A DNA stretch of 49,198 nucleotides, from NCBI GenBank assembly GCA_026196955.1, contig JAPHTO010000103.1:1-49198 (forward strand), written 5' to 3'. Positions within the stretch are counted from its first letter, which is position 1; every line of letters begins with the position of its first letter. The translations under genes were made by a program, and so were the position numbers. The stretch comes from Colwellia sp. (GTDB taxonomy: Bacteria > Pseudomonadota > Gammaproteobacteria > Enterobacterales > Alteromonadaceae). This document shows positions 18,743 through 26,977 of this stretch, piece by piece. A model generated the notes under the pieces. The model was not told the DNA's origin, did no database searches, and saw only the letters and a program-made list of their open reading frames with translations.

Positions 18743-19309
18743 TTAAATTTTGTCAGATATGGCCTCAAACAGCATTTTAAATGACATTTTAGTATTAACA
18801 ACTATAGGTAAGTGCAGTTTCCTAGCAATATCACTAGAAGAGATTACACCTCGGATATGATGGTGTTCTCGATCAACAACCAAGCAATGACTCATGTTGT
18901 AGCTTTTTAAAGAAGTAATGACATCTCTAACATTTGCATATTGTAGAGAATCTAGATCAAATGCTTGTAATGTAAGTCTAGAAAGCATCATATCTCTTAC
19001 CAGAATTTCCTCCCGTTCTATACCTTTAGCAACTTCTGTTACCATACTTTGTTCTGACAATTCTTTTGTGCTAATAATACCTAAAAAATCATTATTTTCA
19101 GAAACAACAATCTTCATTTGAACATGCGCTTTGGCCATCAAATTAAGTGCATCCATTGCTAAAGTATCAGCCTCAATAATCAATGGTTTCACATATTTGA
19201 AATCAGTAAAAATGTGAGTTACAGGAGAAAACAGTGTGGTTTGATCATAACTTTCAGGATAGATAATATTGTCCACGGCTTCTAAATTAATCAGTTGTAA
19301 ATTTTTCAT
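18743..19309 (-). CDS. CBS-pair protein
   Basis: 188 residues: an N-terminal stretch of about 30, then two CBS motifs. CBS1 (about 36-90) has VKPLIIEADTLAMDALNLMAKAHVQMKIVVSENNDFLGIIS; CBS2 (about 100-165) has VRDVITSLKSYNMSHCLVVDREHHHIRGVISSSDIARKL. There is no membrane segment or catalytic domain. It is 32 nt downstream of the hibernation-factor gene and probably cotranscribed with it, pointing to sensing of adenylate charge in energy-poor conditions. The partner is unknown. Confidence 0.85.
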   Translation of the reverse strand: MKNLQLINLEAVDNIIYPESYDQTTLFSPVTHIFTDFKYVKPLIIEADTLAMDALNLMAKAHVQMKIVVSENNDFLGIISTKELSEQSMVTEVAKGIEREEILVRDMMLSRLTLQAFDLDSLQYANVRDVITSLKSYNMSHCLVVDREHHHIRGVISSSDIARKLHLPIVVNTKMSFKMLFEAISDKI

Positions 19310-19341
19310 GAGTACCTCTATTCCAATATTTTTATTTGTAT

Positions 19342-19665
19342 CTAAACAGCCCGTTGGTAGGAGCCTTTAGATCTATATTTATTTGCATGAGATAATTCAC
19401 ACCGCACTAAGTTAAATGCTTGATCAAACGCATCTTTTGAACGTTTACATACCGCTCTAATATCTATATTTTCCTTGCCTAACAAATGAAGGGCAATATG
19501 GCAGCTAGTTTGATGACTCTCTATGTTTTTGCTTTCTATAGCAAAAACTATATCAACCCGGTGTATATCGTTTGTATAAATACCAAGACTTTTTGCTGCT
19601 CTTTGTACATATTCTTTCAGCGCAACGTCTTGAGTTTTATGACGAAATGTGGTGCTAATTTTCAT
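19342..19665 (-). CDS. hpf: HPF/RaiA-family ribosome hibernation factor
   Basis: A short (107-residue) HPF-type protein that would sit in the ribosomal A/P-site region and silence ribosomes. It begins MKISTTFRHKTQDVALKEYVQ. The core is VDIVFAIESKN, CHIALHLLGKENIDIRAV and KDAFDQAFNLVRCELSHANK. A longer frame exists from 19710, but the ATG at 19663-19665 has a good GGAG site 7 nt upstream, while the extra 15 residues (MIDANCLHCFCMEKL) are unlike the family, so the short start is chosen. It pairs with the CBS gene and is near a second HPF-like gene at 20908. Confidence 0.85.
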   Translation of the reverse strand: MKISTTFRHKTQDVALKEYVQRAAKSLGIYTNDIHRVDIVFAIESKNIESHQTSCHIALHLLGKENIDIRAVCKRSKDAFDQAFNLVRCELSHANKYRSKGSYQRAV

Positions 19666-19738
19666 TAGTTTCTCCATACAAAAACAATGTAAACAATTCG
19701 CATCAATCAATTTTAATGTGAATTAGTAATAAGTTTTT

Positions 19739-20026
19739 TTATGCAGAAAAAGGAGGTGCTCTAGGTTGAAAACTACCATGAGGAACAGGAAATAAGCCTA
19801 TTGGTTTATATACCTGAAGATTTGATATATGTACTAATGCATTTACTTGAAGACTTGATTGAATAATTGCTTCTGGCGGATCATAGTCAGATTCACTACT
19901 ATTTAGTGGCTCTGAAACACTTTGACTAACTGGGCTTAAATTAAAATCAGCACTACAATCACCTATTAGTCCGCAATTTAAAAAAGCGAAACAGAGGACA
20001 AATGTAGAAAAAAAGCTTTTAATCAC
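19739..20026 (-). CDS. Small exported protein, unknown
   Basis: 95 residues starting at a GTG with no good ribosome site. There is a signal-peptide-like start (MIKSFFSTFVLCFAFLNCG) but no proper lipobox, then a Ser/Pro-rich middle and a C-terminus ending PHGSFQPRAPPFSA. From memory, tails of the form 'RAPP' occur in small secreted proteins near metal-resistance loci; I would not name a function on that alone. It sits between MaoC and HPF genes with gaps of 175 and 73 nt. Confidence 0.5.
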   Translation of the reverse strand: MIKSFFSTFVLCFAFLNCGLIGDCSADFNLSPVSQSVSEPLNSSESDYDPPEAIIQSSLQVNALVHISNLQVYKPIGLFPVPHGSFQPRAPPFSA

Positions 20027-20201
20027 TAGTAATACATAAATTTAGAATTAGTCATAGTTATTACATGATGCTGCCATCAAGGTATTTCAAGATTAGAAAT
20101 GTAAAATTTTATGAATGTGACTACTGTGCATAAATAGTCGTTAACAGTTTCAACTCATTTAAATAATTATTAGATTTACCAAATATCTCAAATAGGAAGT
20201 A

Positions 20202-20888
20202 TTAAAAATATAACCGTAATACCGTTTCCGCCACACAAGCTAAGCGCTTGCTATTTTCCATTTCTATACTGACTTCATTAACAACTTCGATGCTACGTTT
20301 CATAGGGGTTAAGTTGACCAATTTAATACTCGCTCTTACACGAGTGCCCGCTTTTAGAGGGTAAGGAAATCGTACTTGGTTTAAGCCAAAATTAATCACC
20401 ATCTTTGCTTCTGGATAGGGGTTATTATTCACATCAACTGAGTTAGTTAATTTTGGGATCAATGATAAGGTTAGGAAACCGTGAGCTATTGTTGACTTAA
20501 AAGGAGATTCTCTAGAGGCCCTTTCAGGGTCTGTATGTATCCATTGGTTATCACCTGTTACTTCAGCAAATTGATCAATACACTCTTGCCCCACCAAGTG
20601 CCACTCTCCTAAAAATGTTTCTGTATTTATTTTTTCAACAAGACTTTGATACATTTTTTTTGCTTCAGGGATTTGCACTAAAGCTTCGCCTTTTATAGGC
20701 TCTTCCGAGTCTGTTGGACCAAAATGAGAAAACCAGGGGTTATTTAAAGTATTTATAAGCGGATTGGTTATTTTGTCATTAAGAAAATGAGATAAATTCT
20801 TAAACCGAGGCTCTAACTTAGCAATGAACTGAGCATTTTGAGTTTGTAAGTTTTTCTTTTTTTCTCTAATAAACGCTATAACTTTCAT
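20202..20888 (-). CDS. MaoC-family (R)-specific enoyl-CoA hydratase-like protein
   Basis: 228 residues. The C-terminal part (about 90-228) is a hot-dog fold MaoC domain. The hydratase motif is FAEVTGDNQWIHTDPERA (107-124), with Asp113 and His118 as the catalytic pair, followed by IAHGFLTLSLIPKL. Such enzymes hydrate trans-2-enoyl-CoA to (R)-3-hydroxyacyl-CoA, feeding PHA or lipid metabolism. An N-terminal stretch of about 90 residues, basic at first and helical, is extra compared with PhaJ (about 135-160 residues). It is 19 nt downstream of the HPF-like gene and probably in one transcript with it. Confidence 0.85.
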   Translation of the reverse strand: MKVIAFIREKKKNLQTQNAQFIAKLEPRFKNLSHFLNDKITNPLINTLNNPWFSHFGPTDSEEPIKGEALVQIPEAKKMYQSLVEKINTETFLGEWHLVGQECIDQFAEVTGDNQWIHTDPERASRESPFKSTIAHGFLTLSLIPKLTNSVDVNNNPYPEAKMVINFGLNQVRFPYPLKAGTRVRASIKLVNLTPMKRSIEVVNEVSIEMENSKRLACVAETVLRLYF

Positions 20889-20907
20889 GTATTAATCTCA
20901 CCAAATT

Positions 20908-21189
20908 TTAAAAAATCCGAGCTTTATTTTCTGTCAGAGCTTTAAATTTAAGTATAATATCAGAAAAAACATCTTCTTCTGAGTAGCCAACCGCAAAGAT
21001 CCTTTGGATATCCTCATCAATTAATTGAATAGTTAACTCACACTCTACTAGCAAATTATTAAAATGGGATGCTTGTGCAAATATTAGCTCAACCTTACCT
21101 TTTTTAAACAGCCTAGTTCTCATAAAGTGTCGTAGAACCCTGCGATATTCTTCAGACTTCATGGTTAATGATTTAATAATTAAAACCAC
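20908..21189 (-). CDS. Divergent HPF-like small protein
   Basis: 93 residues from a GTG start with GGAG 6 nt upstream. It would not be recognised alone, but it aligns by eye with the HPF protein encoded at 19342: KVELIFAQ with RVDIVFAI; CELTIQLIDEDI with CHIALHLLGKENI; FAVGYSEEDVFSDIILKF with RAVCKRSKDAFDQAFNLV; and LTENKARIF with LSHANKYR. The N-terminal helix region is changed. It is therefore probably a diverged paralogue with the same fold. Whether it binds ribosomes is open. It precedes the MaoC gene by 19 nt. Confidence 0.6.
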   Translation of the reverse strand: MVLIIKSLTMKSEEYRRVLRHFMRTRLFKKGKVELIFAQASHFNNLLVECELTIQLIDEDIQRIFAVGYSEEDVFSDIILKFKALTENKARIF

Positions 21190-21298
21190 ACATCACTCCA
21201 TTTAACCATTTTATAATAAAGCTGAAAATTAAGATGAATTGAAGCAATAACTTTAAGTTTTCATTATCTAAAAAATCTTCTTTAGCATTAATGAAAAT

Positions 21299-21335
21299 AG
21301 AGCCTTTAATTTAAAGTTAATAAACCAAAGGCTCT
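21299..21335 (-). terminator. Terminator of the sulP-nhaD operon
   Basis: A 9-bp stem AGAGCCTTT / AAAGGCTCT with a 19-nt AT-rich loop, 21 nt after the nhaD stop, followed on the minus strand by ATTTTC. The tail is short, so strength is moderate. Confidence 0.6.
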
Positions 21336-21356
21336 CAATGTTAAAGACTTTACTCA

Positions 21357-22727
21357 CTAACCATTAATCAAATAATGTACATAGATACTAGCGCCATAAC
21401 CTAACGCAATGGCCCAGCTCCATTTCATATGGCTAAAAAAGCTATACATGCCTTTTGATTGTCCCATCAATGCAACTCCAGCGGCAGAACCAACCGAAAG
21501 CAAACTACCACCGACACCTGCTGTCATGGTGACTAATAACCATTGATATGAATCCATATCTGGATTCATTGTTAATATGGCAAACATAACGGGAATATTA
21601 TCAACAATTGCAGACAAAACTCCCGCAATAATATTTGCATTTGTAGGTCCAAGTCCGTCATATATCATATGTGATACATTAGCTAGGTATCCTATTGCTC
21701 CTAGCCCACCAACACAAAAGATCACACCAAAAAAGAAAAGCAATGTGTCCCACTCTGCCTTTGCAACCTTGGAAAATATATTAAATTCTGAAGTATTGTC
21801 TGCTGCCTTCTTTTCAGCTAGCTTCAAGTAATAAGAAAAAAAGAAAAGGTATGACATACCTGTCATCATTCCCAAAAATGGTGGTAAATGAAGAAATTGC
21901 TCAAACGAAACAGCCGTTACTATGGTGCAAAGAAAAAGCACACATATACTAATGGCACCTTTTTTCATTTTCACGTCTTCATTTGAAGCTTGAGGTACTT
22001 CATTAGATATAACAAAACTCATTATAAAAGCTGGTAGTAAGAAATTGACCAAAGATGGAACAAACAGCGCAAAAAAACCAAAGAAATCAATATGTCCAGA
22101 CTGCCATACCATCAAAGTTGTTATATCACCAAATGGGCTAAAAGCACCTCCAGCATTAGCGGCAACAACAATATTGATAAAAGCTATCGAGACAAACTTA
22201 GGTTTATCTGAGCCTACCGCCAATACCACTGCTCCCATTAATAATGCCGTTGTTAAGTTATCAGCAATAGGAGAAATAAAAAATGCTAGAAAGCCAGTAA
22301 TCCAAAAAAGTTTTTTGTAACTATAACCTTTCTTAATGAGCCATGACCTTAACGATTCGAATACGTTTCTCTCAGTCATTGCGTTGACGTAAATCATTGC
22401 GGTAAGTAAGAAAAGCAATAACGCTGAATACTCTAATAAATTATGGTTTAAAGTATGCTCAACTAGCTCTTTACCATGCTCAACACTTTTAGCCATTAAT
22501 GCGACTAAAATCCAAATTATACCTGCCGCTAAAATAACAGGCTTAGATTTTCTTAGGTGAATAAACTCTTCTGCAATAACCAAGCTATAGCCAAGCACAA
22601 ATACCGCGACAGCTAGAATACCCAAGGTTGATGTTGTCATGTTTAAGTGATTTCCAACACTTTCAGAGGCAAAAGCGGTTGACGATCCAACCAATTGTAA
22701 AAACAGAAATATTAATAATTTTTTCAA
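21357..22727 (-). CDS. nhaD: Na+/H+ antiporter NhaD
   Basis: 456 residues with a cleavable-looking N-terminus (MKKLLIFLFLQLVGSSTAFA) and about 12 membrane segments of the ArsB/NhaD superfamily. Family stretches include FISPIADNLTTALLMGAVVLAVG, VAANAGGAFSPFGDITTLMVWQSG and the C-terminal AGVLSAIVDNIPVMFAILTM. The Asp-Asn pairs in ADNLTT and VDNIPV belong to the ion site. It exchanges internal Na+ (or Li+) for protons at alkaline pH, expected in a marine bacterium. It is 36 nt downstream of the SulP gene, so the two are probably one operon. Confidence 0.93.
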   Translation of the reverse strand: MKKLLIFLFLQLVGSSTAFASESVGNHLNMTTSTLGILAVAVFVLGYSLVIAEEFIHLRKSKPVILAAGIIWILVALMAKSVEHGKELVEHTLNHNLLEYSALLLFLLTAMIYVNAMTERNVFESLRSWLIKKGYSYKKLFWITGFLAFFISPIADNLTTALLMGAVVLAVGSDKPKFVSIAFINIVVAANAGGAFSPFGDITTLMVWQSGHIDFFGFFALFVPSLVNFLLPAFIMSFVISNEVPQASNEDVKMKKGAISICVLFLCTIVTAVSFEQFLHLPPFLGMMTGMSYLFFFSYYLKLAEKKAADNTSEFNIFSKVAKAEWDTLLFFFGVIFCVGGLGAIGYLANVSHMIYDGLGPTNANIIAGVLSAIVDNIPVMFAILTMNPDMDSYQWLLVTMTAGVGGSLLSVGSAAGVALMGQSKGMYSFFSHMKWSWAIALGYGASIYVHYLING

Positions 22728-22763
22728 AGTGAACTCTCTTTTTTAAGTTTAATGTTTAAGGAT

Positions 22764-24521
22764 TTAAATAGAATTAATGTCAGTATCCCTCGAATTATTT
22801 TTAACAAATAAAACATCAAGGGCAGCAGATAAAGTAGGAAAAATAACGCAAAATTCGGTGTCAGGCTTAAAGTGAGCTTTAGCTAAAGTTTTTAAAGGCT
22901 GAAATTGTAGGTCTGCAAGAAAAATTTGAATCTGATTTTTTTGACAGTTATCAATAAACTTGAGAAGTGCAGAAAAACCACCGGAGTCAAGAACCGAAAC
23001 ACCATCTAAATACACAACGACACCATTTTTATCTTTTGTGAGGTGGGCCAATTCAGCAAAAACCCGATCAGCAGCAGCAAAGAATAAAGGACCATTTATT
23101 TTATATACCACCCAGTCCTTAGGAAGTGGTGATGTTATTAATTTCTTATGTTCAGAAATGTCTTGAACTTTTGTCATTTCGGCAATTTGTTTCATAAAAA
23201 GTAATGACGCTAAGACAATACCTACGGCAATCGCTATCACCATGTCAAATAAGACAGTTAGGGAGAAACAAACAAGAAGAACTAAAACTTCATCAAAGGG
23301 AGCTTTTTTTAATAGATGAATTATTTTTGGGTATTCACTCATATTCCAAGCGACTATAAGTAAAAGTGCTGACATTGCTGCGATAGGTAAATATGAAAGC
23401 ATCTGAGCCAAGCTTAATAAAGATATCAACACAAAAATCGCGTGAACCATAGCAGATATAGGTGTAACAGCTCCTGCTTTATAATTTGCTGCTGAACGCG
23501 CTATTGCCGCAGTTGACGTTATGCCACCAAAAAATGGCGTAATAATATTACTAATACCTTGACCAAACAGCTCACTGTTAGCGCTGTGTTTCCTGCCTGA
23601 CATACCATCTAGCACGACTGCGCACAAAAGAGACTCAATAGCACCTAACATAGCTATAGCAAACGCTGCTTTTAAAAAGTCAGCAGCGATTTCCCAACTA
23701 AAATAAAGTACGGCTTCATTACCTTGAGTCCGTAACCAAGGCCAATTAAAGCTTGGCAGTTCGGAAGGTATTCCAAGCCCAATTGTTCCATCACTTAATA
23801 CATAATTAAATGTTGAACCAATAGTCGCCACTTCAAACCCAAATTGATTGAGCATATAAGCAACTATACTAGCAAGGATAATGGCTGGAAGATGAGATGG
23901 TACTTTACTGTTAAGTTTTGACCAAACAAAAAAAATCAAAAGTGTAGATACTGCAATAACCAACGTAGGGACAGAATAGCCGGGAGCAGCATTTACTATT
24001 GTAATGACCTTATCGATGTAATTTTCAGGCAGTTCATCAATTTTTAATCCCAAAAAACCTTTAACTTGGAGTGTCGCAATAACAACAGCAATTCCTCCAG
24101 TAAACCCCAATACAACAGCTTCTGGAATATATTGTATATATCGGCCAAGCCTCAACAAAGCCATAAAGACCAAAATAGTTCCAGAAAGAACCGTAACCGT
24201 TAATAGTCCAGCAAGGCCATATTGCTGAACAATTGGGTACAATATGACAATGAATGCAGCCGTAGGGCCTGATATGCTGTATCGACTTCCCCCTATTAAG
24301 GGAGTTGAAAATCCAGCAATAATAGCCGAATACAAGCCATACTGAGGGGCAACACCAATTCCCATTGCTAATGCCATCGCTAAAGGAATAGCAATAACCC
24401 CCACAGTCACCCCTGCCATAACATCTTTTAAAAGTACATCTACACTGTAATTTTGCTCTGCAAATGCTTCTCTTAGTGCGTAGGCAAACCTAAGTGAAAA
24501 GAGGTGTTTTCTGTATTTCAT
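22764..24521 (-). CDS. SulP-family anion transporter with STAS domain
   Basis: 585 residues: about 12-14 membrane helices and a C-terminal STAS domain (about 440-575). The SulP signature region is DVMAGVTVGVIAIPLAMALAMGIG, followed by GLYSAIIAGFSTPLIGGSRYSISGPTAAF. The STAS domain contains VVVYLDGVSVLDSGGFSALLKFI. SulP proteins carry sulfate, bicarbonate or dicarboxylates, often with Na+. Cotranscription with the Na+ antiporter NhaD would suit a Na+-driven bicarbonate importer, but sulfate is just as possible from sequence. Confidence 0.92.
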   Translation of the reverse strand: MKYRKHLFSLRFAYALREAFAEQNYSVDVLLKDVMAGVTVGVIAIPLAMALAMGIGVAPQYGLYSAIIAGFSTPLIGGSRYSISGPTAAFIVILYPIVQQYGLAGLLTVTVLSGTILVFMALLRLGRYIQYIPEAVVLGFTGGIAVVIATLQVKGFLGLKIDELPENYIDKVITIVNAAPGYSVPTLVIAVSTLLIFFVWSKLNSKVPSHLPAIILASIVAYMLNQFGFEVATIGSTFNYVLSDGTIGLGIPSELPSFNWPWLRTQGNEAVLYFSWEIAADFLKAAFAIAMLGAIESLLCAVVLDGMSGRKHSANSELFGQGISNIITPFFGGITSTAAIARSAANYKAGAVTPISAMVHAIFVLISLLSLAQMLSYLPIAAMSALLLIVAWNMSEYPKIIHLLKKAPFDEVLVLLVCFSLTVLFDMVIAIAVGIVLASLLFMKQIAEMTKVQDISEHKKLITSPLPKDWVVYKINGPLFFAAADRVFAELAHLTKDKNGVVVYLDGVSVLDSGGFSALLKFIDNCQKNQIQIFLADLQFQPLKTLAKAHFKPDTEFCVIFPTLSAALDVLFVKNNSRDTDINSI

Positions 24522-24548
24522 GCTTTAGGTTACATTTGATGAGGTGTT

Positions 24549-24593
24549 AATATAATTGCAATTATATTACAACCACCATACAATTCAATTGTA
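24549..24593. promoter_or_regulatory. Two palindromes between SulP and ribbon-helix-helix genes
   Basis: AATATAATTGCAATTATATT (24549-24568) is a perfect 20-bp palindrome. TACAATTCAATTGTA (24579-24593) is a perfect 7+1+7 palindrome. Both share the core CAATT/AATTG. They lie in the 107-nt gap between the divergent SulP gene and the small RHH protein, as operators of that protein would. Confidence 0.55.
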
Positions 24594-24628
24594 ATCAAAT
24601 TAACATATAATTATAATGCGAGAGTAAT

Positions 24629-24799
24629 ATGGAAAAAAGAACCGCGAGACTAACAATATTGATAGATCCTAAAAAGAAGGCGATTTTTGAAGAGTTGTGC
24701 GCTTTAGATGATGTGAATGCGTCTCAAAAAGTTAGGCAAATGATCAGAGAATATATTGAAGACAAATTGGGTAAAAACTGGCGTGATGGCGTATTTTAA
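24629..24799 (+). CDS. Small ribbon-helix-helix (CopG/Arc-type) protein
   Basis: 56 residues, starting with ATG after GAGAG. The sequence begins MEKRTARLTILIDPKKKAIF, a strand with alternating residues of the type that enters the DNA major groove. Two helices follow: EELCALDDVNASQKVRQMIR, then EYIEDKLGKNW. This is the layout of a CopG/Arc-type dimeric DNA binder. No toxin gene is next to it. It probably represses its own promoter and perhaps the divergent SulP-nhaD operon through the palindromes upstream. Confidence 0.75.
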   Translation: MEKRTARLTILIDPKKKAIFEELCALDDVNASQKVRQMIREYIEDKLGKNWRDGVF

Positions 24800-24852
24800 C
24801 CTTAAAAACAGGTAGATAACCTGATTTGACTTTATTTGCTTAAGCTTTTTCC

Positions 24853-25137
24853 TTACAATATCCAATGTAGGATATCTGTAGGATTTGCTCGAAGTAACCA
24901 ATAACCGAGATTATTATCAGAATGTTTTGGTCGTTTTGTCGTTTTAACCCTTTGAGAGATAGGTGTAGTAACTGTACCTTGATTTCCCCTTTGCGTTTGC
25001 TCATCTCTTTTTTCTTGTGCTTTATTTGCTCTTTCAGCAAAGCGTTTTCTCGCTTCAGCACTCATATTCGAGAGCAAGGTTTCGTTATTACCTTGTTTTC
25101 CTTTAACAACCGCCTTAGGTTTTGGTGTGCTACACAT
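24853..25137 (-). CDS. Small basic protein, unknown (phage-like?)
   Basis: 94 residues with a good ribosome site (AAAGGCGG) before the ATG. It begins MCSTPKPKAVVKGKQGNNET, continues with a charged helix (SAEARKRFAERANKAQEKRD) and ends in a different-looking tail with WLLRANPTDILHWIL. The front resembles short proteins encoded among phage structural genes, which often start 'MCSxPKP'; this is from memory and weak. The last third may be an altered reading frame. Another frame of the same DNA is also open but has no ribosome site. Confidence 0.45.
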   Translation of the reverse strand: MCSTPKPKAVVKGKQGNNETLLSNMSAEARKRFAERANKAQEKRDEQTQRGNQGTVTTPISQRVKTTKRPKHSDNNLGYWLLRANPTDILHWIL

Positions 25138-25182
25138 TATTGCCGCCTTTATAAAAACTAGCCTAGCATTTGAAAGTTAAAT

Positions 25183-25364
25183 CTAATCAATCATTTCTTT
25201 CTTAGCTTGTGGTTGAACCTTCACTGGAACTTTGGAATTAAGTTCTGTCGCTACTTTTTAGTTATTTTGTATGTAGCTGCAATTAACTTATGCCCAGCTA
25301 CATAGCAGTTAAATCCTATCGTACAAAAGATACAAGGAAATATTTTATAGTCAGACTGACTCAT
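25183..25364 (-). pseudogene. Small gene interrupted by a 1-nt frameshift in an A run
   Basis: A frame with a good start (GGAG, 8 nt, ATG at 25362-25364) encodes 37 residues beginning MSQSDYKIFPCIFCTIGFN and stops at TAG 25251-25253, directly after AAAAA. If that run had six A, the frame would pass into KKVATELNSKVPVKVQPQA and end at KKEMID with a TAG at 25183-25185, giving about 60 residues. So either a base is missing, in the cell or in the assembly, or slippage occurs. It lies 46 nt upstream of the small basic protein gene, likely in the same unit. I do not recognise the family. The rest of the gap to 25556 shows nothing else. Confidence 0.5.
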
Positions 25365-25556
25365 TTTATTTCTCCATGCAAAAAGCGCCTATTTATAAGA
25401 CCTAGGGTTAACAAAAAAACTTACATAATAGTTAACAGTCAAAAAATACGTTATTGAAAAATATCGAAAATTAAAATAAAACACCAGCAGATTGACCTTT
25501 TGCCAATAACTGTCGATTTAACTATATAGGGATCATATTTTTAACGTTGAAAGATT

Positions 25557-26147
25557 ATGAATAAAGAAATTAAAGTTTGGGGATCTTTAACAGTTCTAAC
25601 CCACTGGACTTTATCTTTTTTACTTTTATTTCTCTATTTAGATATCCAAAATTTAGTGCTTCATGAGTTTATTGGCGGCACAATAACAATGTTACTAATT
25701 GGAAGAATTTACTTCACCATAAAAGAGCCTGAAACAAAATTTGAGAGCTATAAAACATATAAAGTTTCATTGAAAATGATCTTACGTTATATACGTGAAC
25801 TCATCTCTCATTCCGCCAAACAACATTTAACACTAAACCCTATTAGCAGGTTAATCATCGTACTTATACTGTTTTCACTTTCTCTTACTTGCATATCTGG
25901 AGTAATGTTACTTTTCTCCGATCATTTTAGCATTTTTGGTATTTCATCAATCGATTTATATGAACATCACAGTGATACATTAAGTCCATTTTTTAAAATG
26001 GTTGACGATATACATCAACTATTTAGCAATATTTTTATATACTTAATTGCAATACATATTTTAGAAGTGTTATTTTCTAGCCTCTATTTTAAAAAGAATC
26101 TTTTTAACTCAATGATCAACGGCATGAAGCATATAGATAAAAAATAA
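25557..26147 (+). CDS. Membrane b-type cytochrome (cytochrome b561 / hydrogenase-type b subunit)
   Basis: 196 residues with about four membrane helices. Candidate haem ligands are His16 (LTHWTL), His36 (VLHEFIGG), the His of VDDIHQLFSN and the His of YLIAIHILEV. The layout matches the cytochrome b/b6 domain seen in DHC-linked and Ni/Fe-hydrogenase b subunits, and it resembles the other cytochrome b in this window at 41637. No redox partner is adjacent; the following gene is a ZIP-like protein. Likely role: quinone-linked electron transfer across the inner membrane. Confidence 0.8.
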   Translation: MNKEIKVWGSLTVLTHWTLSFLLLFLYLDIQNLVLHEFIGGTITMLLIGRIYFTIKEPETKFESYKTYKVSLKMILRYIRELISHSAKQHLTLNPISRLIIVLILFSLSLTCISGVMLLFSDHFSIFGISSIDLYEHHSDTLSPFFKMVDDIHQLFSNIFIYLIAIHILEVLFSSLYFKKNLFNSMINGMKHIDKK

Positions 26148-26230
26148 GTCACTTGCCCTTGAATAAGCACGCTAGTTTTTTCAAAATATTAGCTCAACAC
26201 TCATTAAGTAAGCCTAAATAAGTATTTTTA

Positions 26231-26935
26231 ATGTCAGACATTTTAACCATATCCTTGTTAACTTTAATCGCAGGGCTTGCCATTCCTATAGGTGCTTTGC
26301 TAGGAGATAAGTTTAGTAGCACAATTCATGCAAGCTGGAATCACAGTATCATTGCATTTGGCGGAGGCACCTTACTCGCAGCAGTATCTTTAGTGCTAGT
26401 ACCGGAAGGAATCAATAGTTTAAATATCTTTGAGAGTAGTATTTTCTTAATTTCAGGTGCCATCGCATTTTTATTTATTGACCTTTATTTAGCGAAATTA
26501 AACACACAAGCTAGCCAGTTAGTTGCAATGCTTGCTGACTTTATTCCTGAATCTTTGGCCTTAGACGCAATATTTTTAATTCATAAAGAAAGTGCAATAT
26601 TACTGACTCTTTTGATTGCTTTTCAAAATTTACCTGAGGGGTTTAATGCTTTCATTGAAGTAAAAAAAGCATCACCATATAACCCCAAAAATGTAATCCC
26701 ATTGTTCTTTATATTCGCTCTGCTTGGCCCTACATTTGCTTTTACTGGTTATTATTGGCTCAGCGATTCCCCTGAAATTATTGGTGCAATTATGCTTATT
26801 GCTTCAGGAGGTATTTTGTATTCTATTTTTCAAGATATCGCACCAAAAGTGCCACTTGAGAATAATTGGGCACCACCATTAGGGGCAATATTAGGGTTTG
26901 TTACAGGTTTAGTAGGCTATATGTCAATCCACTAA
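26231..26935 (+). CDS. ZIP-like metal transporter with altered metal site
   Basis: 234 residues with 7-8 hydrophobic segments. ZIP-type landmarks are FGGGTLLAAVSLVLVPEG (43-60), FIPESLALDA (104-113), FQNLPEGFNAFIE (131-143) and a final ASGGILYSIFQDIAPK. In Zn/Fe ZIP carriers the two central helices have 'HNxPEG'; here the first position is Asp103 before FIPES and the second is Gln132 before NLPEG. The usual metal-binding His are thus gone while the Pro-Glu pairs stay. It may carry a different ion or have lost transport. It converges on the FTR1/cupredoxin operon. Confidence 0.7.
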   Translation: MSDILTISLLTLIAGLAIPIGALLGDKFSSTIHASWNHSIIAFGGGTLLAAVSLVLVPEGINSLNIFESSIFLISGAIAFLFIDLYLAKLNTQASQLVAMLADFIPESLALDAIFLIHKESAILLTLLIAFQNLPEGFNAFIEVKKASPYNPKNVIPLFFIFALLGPTFAFTGYYWLSDSPEIIGAIMLIASGGILYSIFQDIAPKVPLENNWAPPLGAILGFVTGLVGYMSIH

Positions 26936-26977
26936 ATGAACACTATTGGAAAGTTTTGCTCTTAACCTTAAGCAGGT

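Noticed and set aside
24840..25061. 73-residue minus-strand frame overlapping the small basic protein
   Set aside because: Out of frame with the better-initiated gene (ATG at 25137 with AAAGGCGG); very Lys-rich with no sign of selection.
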